DNA of 64,000 nt from Candidatus Scalindua japonica (GCF_002443295.1 NZ_BAOS01000015.1:1-64000); one strand, 5' to 3'; positions 38,075 to 45,992 are shown, counted from the first letter of the stretch. The notes: generated from the letters alone by a model not told the origin. Numbers and translations: made by a program.

Positions 38075-38134
38075 ATTCAGGAAAAAAGAATAAGGAAGCA
38101 ACAATTTTTTTTTATATCCACGGATACTAACCCG

Positions 38135-38188
38135 TTGTGTTCGTTGTACGAGGGCACGAGGCCTCATGCCCTCGTACAACGAACACAA
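38135..38188. repeat. Large perfect palindrome
   Basis: 22-bp arms (38135-38156 and 38167-38188) pair perfectly around a 10-base loop. The core (GAGGGCACGAGGCCTC) is related to the palindrome at 34172-34201. Confidence 0.85.
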
Positions 38189-38355
38189 TGTCATTGAATT
38201 AAGAGATTGATTTTAAAATGATAAAAATAAACTTCCTTTTTGAAGTGCAGTGTCCGAGTCACTACTTCAATACGCATCATCACGGATAATGTACTCCATA
38301 TTTCACCCTTTGGAAAAGGGGGTTAGGGGTATTTTCCCCTTAATTCAATGACATT
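38187..38355. repeat. Inverted-repeat-bounded segment
   Basis: The 17-mers at 38187-38203 and 38339-38355 are exact reverse complements, about 135 bp apart, with no coding content between. It resembles a miniature element or a composite palindromic repeat. Confidence 0.65.
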
Positions 38356-38535
38356 GCCCCTACGAACCTGGCAATTAATTTACCCGGTGACAGCTTTCAA
38401 ACCATTTTGGCTTACTAACAGCCTCCGGGCGGTCCTTATTTGTCCGGTTTGTGCCGGAACAGGTCCGGGGCGTTGGTCAGGGAATGACGCGGGCGACGAA
38501 TCCGTAGACGCATCACATCTAGTCGTTTCCTTGAA

Positions 38536-38661
38536 CTGGAGAGGCGGAAGCCCAAGTTGTTGTTGCGGTTGTCTGGCTCGTTGTTGTTACGATAAGCCGA
38601 CCGGCAGCTCTGCGCGTCATTGTTCCAGCTGCCGCCGCGAATCACACGGTTGGAGCCCCTT
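38536..38661 (-). ncRNA. DGR template repeat (TR) within the retroelement RNA
   Basis: 126 bp, read on the minus strand, 156 bp downstream of the reverse transcriptase stop. On that strand it is rich in AAC codons (Asn at ten positions of the translated frame), the classical DGR template design in which AAC can become NNY codons without stops. It matches VR2 except at 11 of 32 adenines and VR1 except at 14 adenines plus one T. It lacks the downstream box and hairpin found beside both VRs. A small open frame across it (38436-38705) has no support as a protein. Confidence 0.93.
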
Positions 38662-38749
38662 TTGCCCCTGGCCTTAAGGGCTAAGAAAGAAAATAGCCCC
38701 CCCAATATGCTTGCCTTTTGCCCCTTCTTCGGTGTTGGTTAAAAGGTTA

Positions 38750-38764
38750 CATAGCCAGGCTATG
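38750..38764. other. Small hairpin between RT and TR
   Basis: CATAGCC (38750-38756) and GGCTATG (38758-38764) pair around a single A. It may be part of the folded retroelement RNA upstream of the TR. Confidence 0.45.
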
Positions 38765-38817
38765 CGCCCTTTTACGCACCTTGAACACGGGCCAAAATTC
38801 AGCGCATTTTAGAGAAT

Positions 38818-39828
38818 TTATTTTCTTCCGCAACCCTTAAAGAACGCGTCACGCAGATTGCGTGTTGCCGCATTCCTGAGATGGCCTGTCATACTCTGCA
38901 TTGAATCAGTCCACTCTTCAATATCAAGCATATCATTTGCCAAATCTTCATTTCGCCTCTGTACCTTTCTTCTGAATCTACGCCATCCCTGGCGCTGTAT
39001 CCGTATGATACCTGGAAATATCCTGAAGCCTAAAAATGACAAGCCCTGAGATCCAGGAGCAACGATTACCGAATTCCCCTTTAGCTTTAAACCAAGCTCA
39101 CTGCTTAAATAACTTTCAATTCTATTCTTTGCATCCCACAAAGTATACTTCTCATCGGCAAACAGAACACTGTCATCCATATAACGTATGTATCCCTCAA
39201 TTTGTAACTGCTCTTTTACATAATGATCCAAACCAGATAGATAAAAGTTAGCAAAATGCTGACTGGTCAGATTGCCGATAGGAATCCCTCTCCCGGGTTC
39301 TGTCCATGGTACCGGATGGTCGATGAAGGTGTCAATCAACCGGAGAAGATCATCATCCTTAATCTTACGGCGAACCATGTTCTTTAGTATTTTGTGGTCT
39401 ATTGTATCAAAAAATTTTCTGACATCCAGTTTTAAGAAGTAGTGGTATCGTCTGGAAAAATATTGAGCGCGTTTTATAGCTCGATGTGAACCCTTAGCAA
39501 TACGGCAAGCATAGGTATCAAAAATTAATGAACGTTCAAAGATTGGCCCTATCGCGGAACAGACAGCATGGTGAACGACCCTGTCCCTGAAGTCAGCGGC
39601 ACAGATCATACGTACCTTGGGATCGTGCACCATAAATGTACTGTACGGACGCGGATTATACCTCTTCTCTAATAGCTCCTGCTCAATATCTATAATCTCA
39701 TTCTCAAGATTAAAGAGAAAGTCGGCAATCGCCGGTTTACTCTTTTTCCCTCTTGCCGCTTCATGCGCTGACAATATCAGGTTTTTAAAGGAGCACACAT
39801 GCTCAAACAGGTAACCATATCGTTTCAT
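38818..39828 (-). CDS. DGR reverse transcriptase
   Basis: 336 residues. The RT fingers/palm motifs are present: RVVHHAVCSAIGPIFE (motif 1/2), FLKLDVRKFFDTIDHKIL (motif 3 Asp), GIPIGNLTSQHFANFYLSGLDHYV (motif 4) and the catalytic YMDD (motif 5), followed by GLKL and LSFLGFRI. The IGNLTSQ segment is diagnostic of the DGR class, in which (I/V/L)GxxxSQ replaces the QGxxxSP of other RTs. In this class the RT with Avd copies the TR with errors at adenines. Order is avd-RT-TR on one strand. No maturase or endonuclease domain is fused. Confidence 0.95.
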   Translation of the reverse strand: MKRYGYLFEHVCSFKNLILSAHEAARGKKSKPAIADFLFNLENEIIDIEQELLEKRYNPRPYSTFMVHDPKVRMICAADFRDRVVHHAVCSAIGPIFERSLIFDTYACRIAKGSHRAIKRAQYFSRRYHYFLKLDVRKFFDTIDHKILKNMVRRKIKDDDLLRLIDTFIDHPVPWTEPGRGIPIGNLTSQHFANFYLSGLDHYVKEQLQIEGYIRYMDDSVLFADEKYTLWDAKNRIESYLSSELGLKLKGNSVIVAPGSQGLSFLGFRIFPGIIRIQRQGWRRFRRKVQRRNEDLANDMLDIEEWTDSMQSMTGHLRNAATRNLRDAFFKGCGRK

Positions 39829-39878
39829 TAATTCCTACTCTCCCTGTTTTGGTATTAGGGTAGTGATCTATTAATTGT

Positions 39879-39901
39879 GGTGGATTCGTCCTTAATCCAC
39901 C
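39879..39901. repeat. Palindrome, GGTGGATT family
   Basis: GGTGGATT (39879-39886) and AATCCACC (39894-39901) form a perfect 8-bp stem between avd and the RT gene; same family as 24542-24567. Confidence 0.7.
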
Positions 39902-39929
39902 CTGCAACCTATTATAGACACTGTCATAC

Positions 39930-40268
39930 CTACCACCCCTGCTGTTTACGCCAACCTCCCACCATTTTACCTGCCTCGATTATCTGTTTTGAAGCGAACT
40001 CATATCCCTTATTATCCAGATAACGTTTGTCGTGGCACAAACGAAGATGTATCCTCAACCTTGATATACCAAGATCAATACGACGCAGGGACTCCTTCTT
40101 CTTTTTACTATAACGAGCATCTACGATCCATTCCATAATATCAAGTACTAGATTGTCTATACGGTTACTAAATGTAAACCTTGCTTTCCTGGGAAATTTT
40201 TCAGTTTTGTCTAACAACCATTTTACAAATTCATACCAGTGTCCAAAAAGAGGTATCTCATTTTCCAC
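39930..40268 (-). CDS. avd: Avd-like DGR accessory protein
   Basis: 112 residues from a GTG at 40268. The all-helical, strongly basic sequence fits the four-helix-bundle Avd family: WYEFVKWLLDKTEKFPRKARFTFSNRIDNLVLDIMEWIVDARY and RLRIHLRLCHDKRYLDNKGYEFASKQIIEAGKMVGGW. Avd forms a pentamer that binds the RT and the retroelement RNA and is needed for mutagenic cDNA synthesis. Its start overlaps the HRDC stop (TAGTG), implying translational coupling, and it precedes the RT gene by about 100 bp. Confidence 0.9.
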   Translation of the reverse strand: MENEIPLFGHWYEFVKWLLDKTEKFPRKARFTFSNRIDNLVLDIMEWIVDARYSKKKKESLRRIDLGISRLRIHLRLCHDKRYLDNKGYEFASKQIIEAGKMVGGWRKQQGW

Positions 40269-40762
40269 TAATCCTCTCCTTCTTTTATCTCTCGTTTTTC
40301 ATCTGAATCAGGCTCCTGATGCCCAACCAGGGTTTTGATTATATCTTCCGCGTATCTGGAAATCTTAGCCTCACCAAACCCTTCAACCGCGTCAAAATCT
40401 TTTTTACTCCTTACTTTCAATTTAACCATACTGGCAACCTGCTTGTTATTGGCAATCATGTATGGAGGTATACCCTCCTGTGTAGCGCGCGCGGCCCGCC
40501 ACTTTCTTACAACATCGTAAAGCAGCTTTTCATGCTCATCCAGTTCACTTCTGGGATCTTGCTTGCGAACACCCTTATTCGTGCTACCAGATGGCTTATC
40601 ACGATAAGAGAGAAATACCGTTAAATAGGGTCGTTTTTCAAATGTAAAGAAATGTTCCGCGAATTCGATTATCTCTTTTTCCATAGAAAACAGTTGAAGT
40701 TTGTCATCATTGAATCCACCCGTGTTTTCACAAAACCTGAATGTAAATATCTTGAGTTTCAA
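40268..40762 (-). CDS. HRDC-domain DGR accessory protein
   Basis: 164 residues. Residues ~75-145 form an HRDC domain (DEHEKLLYDVVRKWRAARAT, GIPPYMIANNKQVASMV, DFDAVEGFGEAKISRYAEDI). This nucleic-acid-binding helical fold is best known from RecQ helicases and RNase D. The N-terminal ~65 residues are unrecognised. HRDC proteins are known as accessory genes in some DGRs, usually in place of Avd. Here both are present and translationally coupled, so HRDC may act on the RNA, cDNA or the recipient DNA. Confidence 0.88.
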   Translation of the reverse strand: MKLKIFTFRFCENTGGFNDDKLQLFSMEKEIIEFAEHFFTFEKRPYLTVFLSYRDKPSGSTNKGVRKQDPRSELDEHEKLLYDVVRKWRAARATQEGIPPYMIANNKQVASMVKLKVRSKKDFDAVEGFGEAKISRYAEDIIKTLVGHQEPDSDEKREIKEGED

Positions 40763-40806
40763 ATTAGAAGATTCCTGAAAAAAGTATTTTTAATTATTCC
40801 TTTACC

Positions 40807-40868
40807 TTCCTGCTTTCCTCATCGGCTAAAATCTTTTAAAGATAAGGTGGCTCTAAGGAAAGCAGGAA
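40807..40868. repeat. 13-bp border repeats, inverted pair (copies 3 and 4)
   Basis: TTCCTGCTTTCCT (40807-40819) and AGGAAAGCAGGAA (40856-40868) face each other across 36 bp, between the HRDC gene and target 2's downstream hairpin. Confidence 0.8.
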
Positions 40869-40902
40869 TTGCAGAAAAAAGGGTATATACTGATACGATT
40901 CA

Positions 40903-40977
40903 ACGTGCCGCTTCGTTCCGGTCGCTCTACAGCCGCCGGCTTCGCTTCGGCGGCTGATCGCTCTCTGCACTCCGCTT
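40903..40977. repeat. Post-VR hairpin element, target 2
   Basis: Hairpin AGCCGCCG (40931-40938), loop GCTTCGCTT, CGGCGGCT (40948-40955): perfect 8-bp stem. It ends 129 bp past the 3' sense end of VR2, nearly the same spacing as at target 1. Confidence 0.8.
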
Positions 40978-41045
40978 ATTTGCGCTGTCACATTCAACTT
41001 TATCTCTTTTCTACACAACATTGGCGCTACAAACACATTCCTGCT

Positions 41046-41067
41046 GCCAAGGGTACAAGGGATCAAG
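41046..41067. repeat. Post-VR 22-bp box, target 2
   Basis: Identical to 34524-34545. It covers the stop of the target gene and is absent from the TR flank. Confidence 0.85.
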
Positions 41068-43927
41068 GATCAAGGGAAAAGGACCTGGAGAGGCGGAAGC
41101 CCAAGCTGATGTTGCGGTCGTCCGGCTCGTAGCGGTAACGATAAGCCGACCGGCAGCTCTGCGCGTCATTGCTCCAGCTGCCGCCGCGAATCACACGGCC
41201 GGAGCCCCTTGGTTCATCAACCCAGGCACTGCTATCATCAGGTCCACTCTTTTCTTCGCTATGCCAGTCATCCTCACACCACTCCCAGACATTACCTGCC
41301 ATATCAAGATGACCACCGGGTGCGGCGCCTGCCGGATAGATCCCAACAGGTGTTGGTCTACCAACGTTTTCATTAAAATTTAGCATTTCATCATCCGGCT
41401 CAGTATTACCCCAGGGATACTCCCCTTCAGAATTATGAGCAGCAGCCTTCCACTCTCTTTCAGAAGGCAATCTGTATTCATCTCCAGTCTGTTCACTCAG
41501 CCAGGAGCAGTAAGCACGTACCTCATACCAGGAAACATGTATCACTGGTCTATTAGGATAATCCAGCTGCTCATCCCAATTGTCCGGCCCTTCCCAGCCA
41601 CCTTTCTGTTTAATATCCCAACTATCTTCCCAGAAACGATGATCATGGTATCCTTCATTATCTACAAAACGTTGATATTCAACAACAGTTACCAGGTATT
41701 TTCCCAGTTCCACTCCTTCATAGTCAGGTATTGGTAACATATCCGGATCTAACTTTAATCGGTGATCACCTGCCTGACCTAAAGCTTCCGCTGCGTCTAT
41801 GCGCTGCTGTGCAGACACTTGTTTTGCACCGTTAACAGTAAAAATATCCATCACTTCAGTTTGTGCTTTTTCCCATCCAAGACGTGTTGGTGGCTTGTAA
41901 TCGTATACTTCAAGGATACGCAACAACCGTCCCAGAACACCTACAGAACGGGCCAATGAAGAAAGATCACCATAGTCCACTGCGGCCAGGATATTTTTTA
42001 CCAGCATATGAAGCCTGTATACACCAGTCCATGCCAGGCACCCTGCCAAATGATCCAACACCTCTCTCCATTGAGGATTAAACAACTGAGGAGCAACTAA
42101 ATCCCACCACTCCTCATCACTCCTATCAACAAGGGCACGCGCGGTGAAGTGTTCCTGGAAATTGAGATGCCAGAATCTCAACCGTCCAGGGCCATACTTC
42201 TCTATAATTCCACTGGCGAGCATCTCCTCTTCCAGAAACCGCATTCCCTCCCGACGAACACGATCATTATCATCAATACCCTTAATGTCCGAAAAGGGGA
42301 TATTAAGCTGTTCCGCTGCCTGCGACAGGTCTACAATCACCTGCTTACCATCATTGCTGCAAGTCATAGCCATAGCAAGGACCTTAAAACACTCCTCAGC
42401 AAAGACATTTGTATAACCCCTTTTTTGACGGTTCTCCTCACGCGCGTTCAGCAGCCACCTTAATACAGCAGCCAGCAAATCAGCTTTTCCATGAGGAAGT
42501 TTACGTTCATTCCAGTGGACCACACAAAGATAGGTTAGCATAACCGGGTTACGCGCCAGTTTACGGATAGGCGCTGAGTCAACAATCGCCTCTTGAAGCG
42601 CCGGCAAATATTCAGAGAGGCTTGTTCCATCTCCAGACTGAAAAAGGGCACGACACCACCTGTCCAGAAACTCTATTATCTCCTTTTTACCAAAGGCATC
42701 GATATGTGCCGTAGTAATTGTCTCAATATCCGCGATATCATGGTAACCGAATGGACGTGAGCTTATGACAATCAAATTTTTACCCCAGTGGCTGAGGATT
42801 GAATTTACAATATCCACTATCAGGTCTCTGACATAGTTTTCCGCCACTTCATCCAGACCATCTAACAGTAAAGCACATCCTCCGTTGTCCATCTTTTCTT
42901 TCAGCAGTGTAGCCTTTGTCTTACCATAAATATTTTCCATCACCTGAATAAGCTTACGCCAGGATTCTCCGCACGAAACGTACGCCGTATTTTCTTTTAA
43001 AGTGTCAGCAAGAGCGGCAAGCCTTATAAAAACCGGAACTGGCGCTGGCTTATCTAAGGACAATCCAAGGTGGTCCAGACGACCAGGTTTTTCCATGCCT
43101 AACGCGTCCTTTGCCAATACACCAGCGATAAGCTTCATAAACGTTGTCTTACCACCTCCTGGATCACCCACAATCAACAGACGACTGTTTGTTGACAGCA
43201 AATCCGTAAGTGGTACACGCTCACCCGCACGCGCCTTCTCCATATCCAGGTGACATGCATCTTCCTTCCTGGAATGACTTGTCTTTAAAGGTGTGTAGAT
43301 CTCTTCAATAGGGAAGTTGATCGCCTGCCTGCCGGAACCGGAGCGGGAGAATATTCCCTTAATATCTATCCTGCTGTTTTCGGCAGCGACTGATCTTAGA
43401 TAATCCGGAAGCAACTCTTTACTGAAGCACTCTCTGATCTCGCCAAGACTTCCATCTTTAATAAGCCGAATTATCTCATCCAGCTTATGCCCATCAACTG
43501 TCTGTACAGGGGTCCGGGTCCGGTCAACCATCTCGTTGAAGACAAGGGAAAGACGGGCAAACTCAAGGCGAAGTTCAACACCTGAATCACGCAACTCATC
43601 ACCTAGCCTATTCCACTCAACAAAAGTGTCCGCCTCACTCTCCAACATAGAAATATCATTTGTTCTAAAAGCTTCTTCAAACGCCCTCTTTATCTCTTTA
43701 CGATTGAAAAACTTCAAGATCTCTTCCGGCTGATCAACACCGTATGCAACCAGAGTATGGGCATAGACAGAATCAAAGTTTGGATCCGGCTTTTCAGGCT
43801 TGAGACCAACGGCATTAAGTATCCTCAGAACTTTACTGCTGTGTTTAGCCTCTTTCCAACCGGCAGTGCCGGCCCCTTTGACTATTTCAAAAATCACACT
43901 TCCAATAAGACCTTCCATCATTGCCAT
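41063..43927 (-). CDS. DGR target 2: helical N-domain-NACHT-FGE/CLec protein
   Basis: 954 residues. A good Shine-Dalgarno (GGAGG) precedes the ATG. Residues 1-190 are helical and of no family I recognise; the first 25 (MEGLIGSVIFEIVKGAGTAG) are amphipathic or hydrophobic. NACHT: Walker A GDPGGGKTT (254-262), Walker B LLLDGLDEV (353-361), then helical winged-type region (RKLARNPVMLTYLC). From ~735 an FGE-like domain (LGKYLVTVVEYQRFV, YRLPSEREWKAAAH, MAGNVWEWCEDDW) ends with the VR, residues ~906-948. Likely a STAND switch whose lectin-like C-terminus is diversified. It leads the retroelement genes on the same strand, so may be co-expressed with them. Confidence 0.88.
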   Translation of the reverse strand: MAMMEGLIGSVIFEIVKGAGTAGWKEAKHSSKVLRILNAVGLKPEKPDPNFDSVYAHTLVAYGVDQPEEILKFFNRKEIKRAFEEAFRTNDISMLESEADTFVEWNRLGDELRDSGVELRLEFARLSLVFNEMVDRTRTPVQTVDGHKLDEIIRLIKDGSLGEIRECFSKELLPDYLRSVAAENSRIDIKGIFSRSGSGRQAINFPIEEIYTPLKTSHSRKEDACHLDMEKARAGERVPLTDLLSTNSRLLIVGDPGGGKTTFMKLIAGVLAKDALGMEKPGRLDHLGLSLDKPAPVPVFIRLAALADTLKENTAYVSCGESWRKLIQVMENIYGKTKATLLKEKMDNGGCALLLDGLDEVAENYVRDLIVDIVNSILSHWGKNLIVISSRPFGYHDIADIETITTAHIDAFGKKEIIEFLDRWCRALFQSGDGTSLSEYLPALQEAIVDSAPIRKLARNPVMLTYLCVVHWNERKLPHGKADLLAAVLRWLLNAREENRQKRGYTNVFAEECFKVLAMAMTCSNDGKQVIVDLSQAAEQLNIPFSDIKGIDDNDRVRREGMRFLEEEMLASGIIEKYGPGRLRFWHLNFQEHFTARALVDRSDEEWWDLVAPQLFNPQWREVLDHLAGCLAWTGVYRLHMLVKNILAAVDYGDLSSLARSVGVLGRLLRILEVYDYKPPTRLGWEKAQTEVMDIFTVNGAKQVSAQQRIDAAEALGQAGDHRLKLDPDMLPIPDYEGVELGKYLVTVVEYQRFVDNEGYHDHRFWEDSWDIKQKGGWEGPDNWDEQLDYPNRPVIHVSWYEVRAYCSWLSEQTGDEYRLPSEREWKAAAHNSEGEYPWGNTEPDDEMLNFNENVGRPTPVGIYPAGAAPGGHLDMAGNVWEWCEDDWHSEEKSGPDDSSAWVDEPRGSGRVIRGGSWSNDAQSCRSAYRYRYEPDDRNISLGFRLSRSFSLDP
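41085..41210 (-). repeat. DGR variable repeat VR2
   Basis: 126 bp aligned without gaps to the TR; all 11 differences fall on TR adenines. Eight residues differ from the TR translation (Asn to Gly, Ser, Tyr, Arg, Tyr, Asp, Ile, Ser). Confidence 0.95.
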
Positions 43928-43955
43928 TTATTACCCTCCTTATTCATTCCTGTGA

Positions 43956-43968
43956 TTCCTGCTTTCCT
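43956..43968 (-). repeat. 13-bp border repeat, copy 5
   Basis: Inverse orientation copy of AGGAAAGCAGGAA just upstream of target 2's ribosome binding site, at the outer edge of the DGR block. Confidence 0.75.
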
Positions 43969-44020
43969 TAGCGGCCATTGTTTTTTTCTTTATACCACGA
44001 TGTTTCTGATTATAAAGCAT

Positions 44021-45400
44021 TTAAAATGCAATGTGCCCCGATTTTATTTTTTCCATGACCTTCTTTAATCTTCTACTGATTGTCACCGGATAGGCTGTTT
44101 TACAATTCAGGTCCTTAAACTTTTTCGGTAATCTGGACATATTCTTTTCTACCGTTTTCTGTATTTGTTTGACGGTTGGTATTTTATAGACGAGTTTGCC
44201 TTTTTTCATAATGGGCTGTAATAGCTCCTCGGCATCAAACTCTTCATCTACCAAGCCAATTATGTCTTTTTTATACAAACCTCTCTTGTTAAGAAAACGA
44301 TAGATCTGTTTTTTTGACGGATATGTCTCCTTCTCTTTACTTAATTTCATCTTTGGTACCACCTTGCCTTTGATCTCCTGCTCAACCAGTTTATAGACGC
44401 CGCCAAGCGCAGGTGTGTCTTTTGACGTAACCATCTCTGTGCCGACACCAAAGGAGTCAATGCACGCACCTTTAGCAAGCATCTGGGCAATTTTGTATTC
44501 ATTAAGGTCACTGCTTGCCGTAATCTTTACGTGACCGAGACCTGCTTCATCCAGAATTCTCCTTACTCTTTTACTTAGAAGTGTTATATTACCGCTGTCC
44601 AGCCTGACACCTTTCAACTTCATCCCGATCTTTGTGGCCAGTTTAGCGCCTTTAATTGTATCGTAGGTATCAATCAAAAGGACCGTGTTATCCGGAAAAA
44701 CATTGTGGAAGTCTTGGAACGATTCGTATTCATCACCATAGGCCATAATCCATGAATGGGCGACAGTACCTATTGGAGGTATCCCCAGCTCGCGGGCCGC
44801 TAGAACATTAGAAGTGCCAACGCACCCGCCTATATAACACGCCCTGGCAGCCAATACGCCAGCCTGTGGGCCGTGCGCTCGTCTTGTCCCGAAATCAATT
44901 ACCTTCCTGCCATCAGCAGCAAACACTACCCTTGACGCCTTGGAGGCAATAAGTGTCTGATAATTTATTATTGAGAGAAGATACGTCTCGATTATCTGGG
45001 CCTCAATCATTGAAGCAGTCACCCTTATAATGGGTTCATTCGCGAAAATCACAGTACCTTCAGGGACAGCATAGAGATCTCCTTTGAAACTAAAATCTTC
45101 AAGATAATTAAAAAACTTGTTACTTACATTTTTGAAAACGGGAAGCTCCTTAAGGTATTTCACATACTCGGCCGTAAAGCTTATATTTGCAATATAGTGA
45201 ACCGCCTGTTCAAGACCTGCGGCAATAAGGTACGAACGTCTTTCCGGCAAGTCTCTGACAAACAGTTCAAACGTTGATTTATGGTTTATCCCATGTTCAA
45301 AATAACCTGCAATCATGGTCAACTGATAGAGGTCAGTAGAGATGCAGGTGTTTGCATCATCTAAAAAGAGTGATTTTGGCTTTCCGGTATTTTTTTTCAT
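44021..45400 (-). CDS. pncB: Nicotinate phosphoribosyltransferase
   Basis: 459 residues, normal length. Recognisable segments: TDLYQLTMIAGYFEHG at the start, FELFVRDLPERRSYLIAAGLEQ, VIDFGTRRAHGPQAGVLAARACYIGGCVGTSNVLAA, HSWIMAYGDEYESFQDF, the phosphoribosyl-site region KGVRLDSGNI and FGVGTEMVTSKDTPALGGVYKLVE. It converts nicotinate and PRPP to nicotinate mononucleotide in NAD salvage; nadB for de novo NAD synthesis lies at 52 kb. It is divergent from the phosphonate operon and convergent with nothing. Confidence 0.93.
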   Translation of the reverse strand: MKKNTGKPKSLFLDDANTCISTDLYQLTMIAGYFEHGINHKSTFELFVRDLPERRSYLIAAGLEQAVHYIANISFTAEYVKYLKELPVFKNVSNKFFNYLEDFSFKGDLYAVPEGTVIFANEPIIRVTASMIEAQIIETYLLSIINYQTLIASKASRVVFAADGRKVIDFGTRRAHGPQAGVLAARACYIGGCVGTSNVLAARELGIPPIGTVAHSWIMAYGDEYESFQDFHNVFPDNTVLLIDTYDTIKGAKLATKIGMKLKGVRLDSGNITLLSKRVRRILDEAGLGHVKITASSDLNEYKIAQMLAKGACIDSFGVGTEMVTSKDTPALGGVYKLVEQEIKGKVVPKMKLSKEKETYPSKKQIYRFLNKRGLYKKDIIGLVDEEFDAEELLQPIMKKGKLVYKIPTVKQIQKTVEKNMSRLPKKFKDLNCKTAYPVTISRRLKKVMEKIKSGHIAF

Positions 45401-45500
45401 GTTTTTTATTAATAATGTATCCCGGTTATTGACACGTATGTTAGTATAGTTTATGCTTTAGTACTATATTTTTATATACAAATTTATTTTAATTACATAT

Positions 45501-45992
45501 ATGTTTAAATCTGAAGAGTTTGTACAGAAATTGATAGACAGCGGCTTTGACTTTTTTACAGGTGTTCCCTGTTCTATTATTGGAAATGTGATTAATAATC
45601 TTACAGAGAGGCATGACGTTACATATGTACCAGCGGTAAGAGAAGATGCCGCAGTCGGGGTTGCAAGCGGAGCATATATGGCCGGAAAGATGCCCGTGGT
45701 CTTGATGCAAAACTCCGGACTTGGACAATGTTTAAATACCCTGACTTCTTTAAACCTGATTTACAAACTTCCCTGTCTGTTGATAGTCACATGGCGAGGG
45801 TTTGAAGGAAAGGATGCGCCTGAACATCTCGTGATGGGCAGGACATGCGCAAAACTCCTTGATCTGGTCGAGATACCGTACTTTACCTTTAATCCGGACA
45901 ATATCAGGTCCTTCATTAATCATGCGCATAATTTGATTGTTGAGAACAGTGGCCCGGTAGCTCTTTTTCTCAAAAAAGGGGTAATTGATTGA
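45501..45992 (+). CDS. Phosphonopyruvate decarboxylase, alpha (N-terminal) subunit
   Basis: 163 residues, corresponding to the pyrimidine-binding half of a thiamine-diphosphate decarboxylase. The FFTGVPCSIIGNVIN segment matches the phosphonopyruvate/sulfopyruvate decarboxylase family, and the catalytic Glu lies in YVPAVREDAAVGVASGAYMAG. QNSGLGQCLNTLTSL is also typical. It decarboxylates phosphonopyruvate to phosphonoacetaldehyde together with the next gene, with which it overlaps by 4 bp. Sulfopyruvate is an alternative substrate, but the downstream genes favour phosphonates. Confidence 0.8.
   Translation: MFKSEEFVQKLIDSGFDFFTGVPCSIIGNVINNLTERHDVTYVPAVREDAAVGVASGAYMAGKMPVVLMQNSGLGQCLNTLTSLNLIYKLPCLLIVTWRGFEGKDAPEHLVMGRTCAKLLDLVEIPYFTFNPDNIRSFINHAHNLIVENSGPVALFLKKGVID

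Larger units (their letters stand above)
37967..38535. other. Non-coding stretch between target 1 and the TR
   Basis: Holds the upstream region of target 1, a 13-bp border repeat, a 22-bp-stem palindrome (38135-38188) and a 17-bp inverted-repeat pair (38187-38203 and 38339-38355) enclosing about 135 bp with no ORF. Bases ~38440-38535 adjoin the TR on its 3' sense side and are probably part of the retroelement RNA. Confidence 0.5.

Noticed and set aside
38436-38705. 89-residue open frame across the TR
   Set aside because: It is the TR read in the target frame plus unrelated flanks; no start context or domain. The TR acts as RNA template, not as a gene.
34391-40977. Post-VR hairpins as Rho-independent terminators
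   Set aside because: Neither is followed by a T-tract on either strand, and their similarity and equal spacing at both targets fit a recombination signal better.
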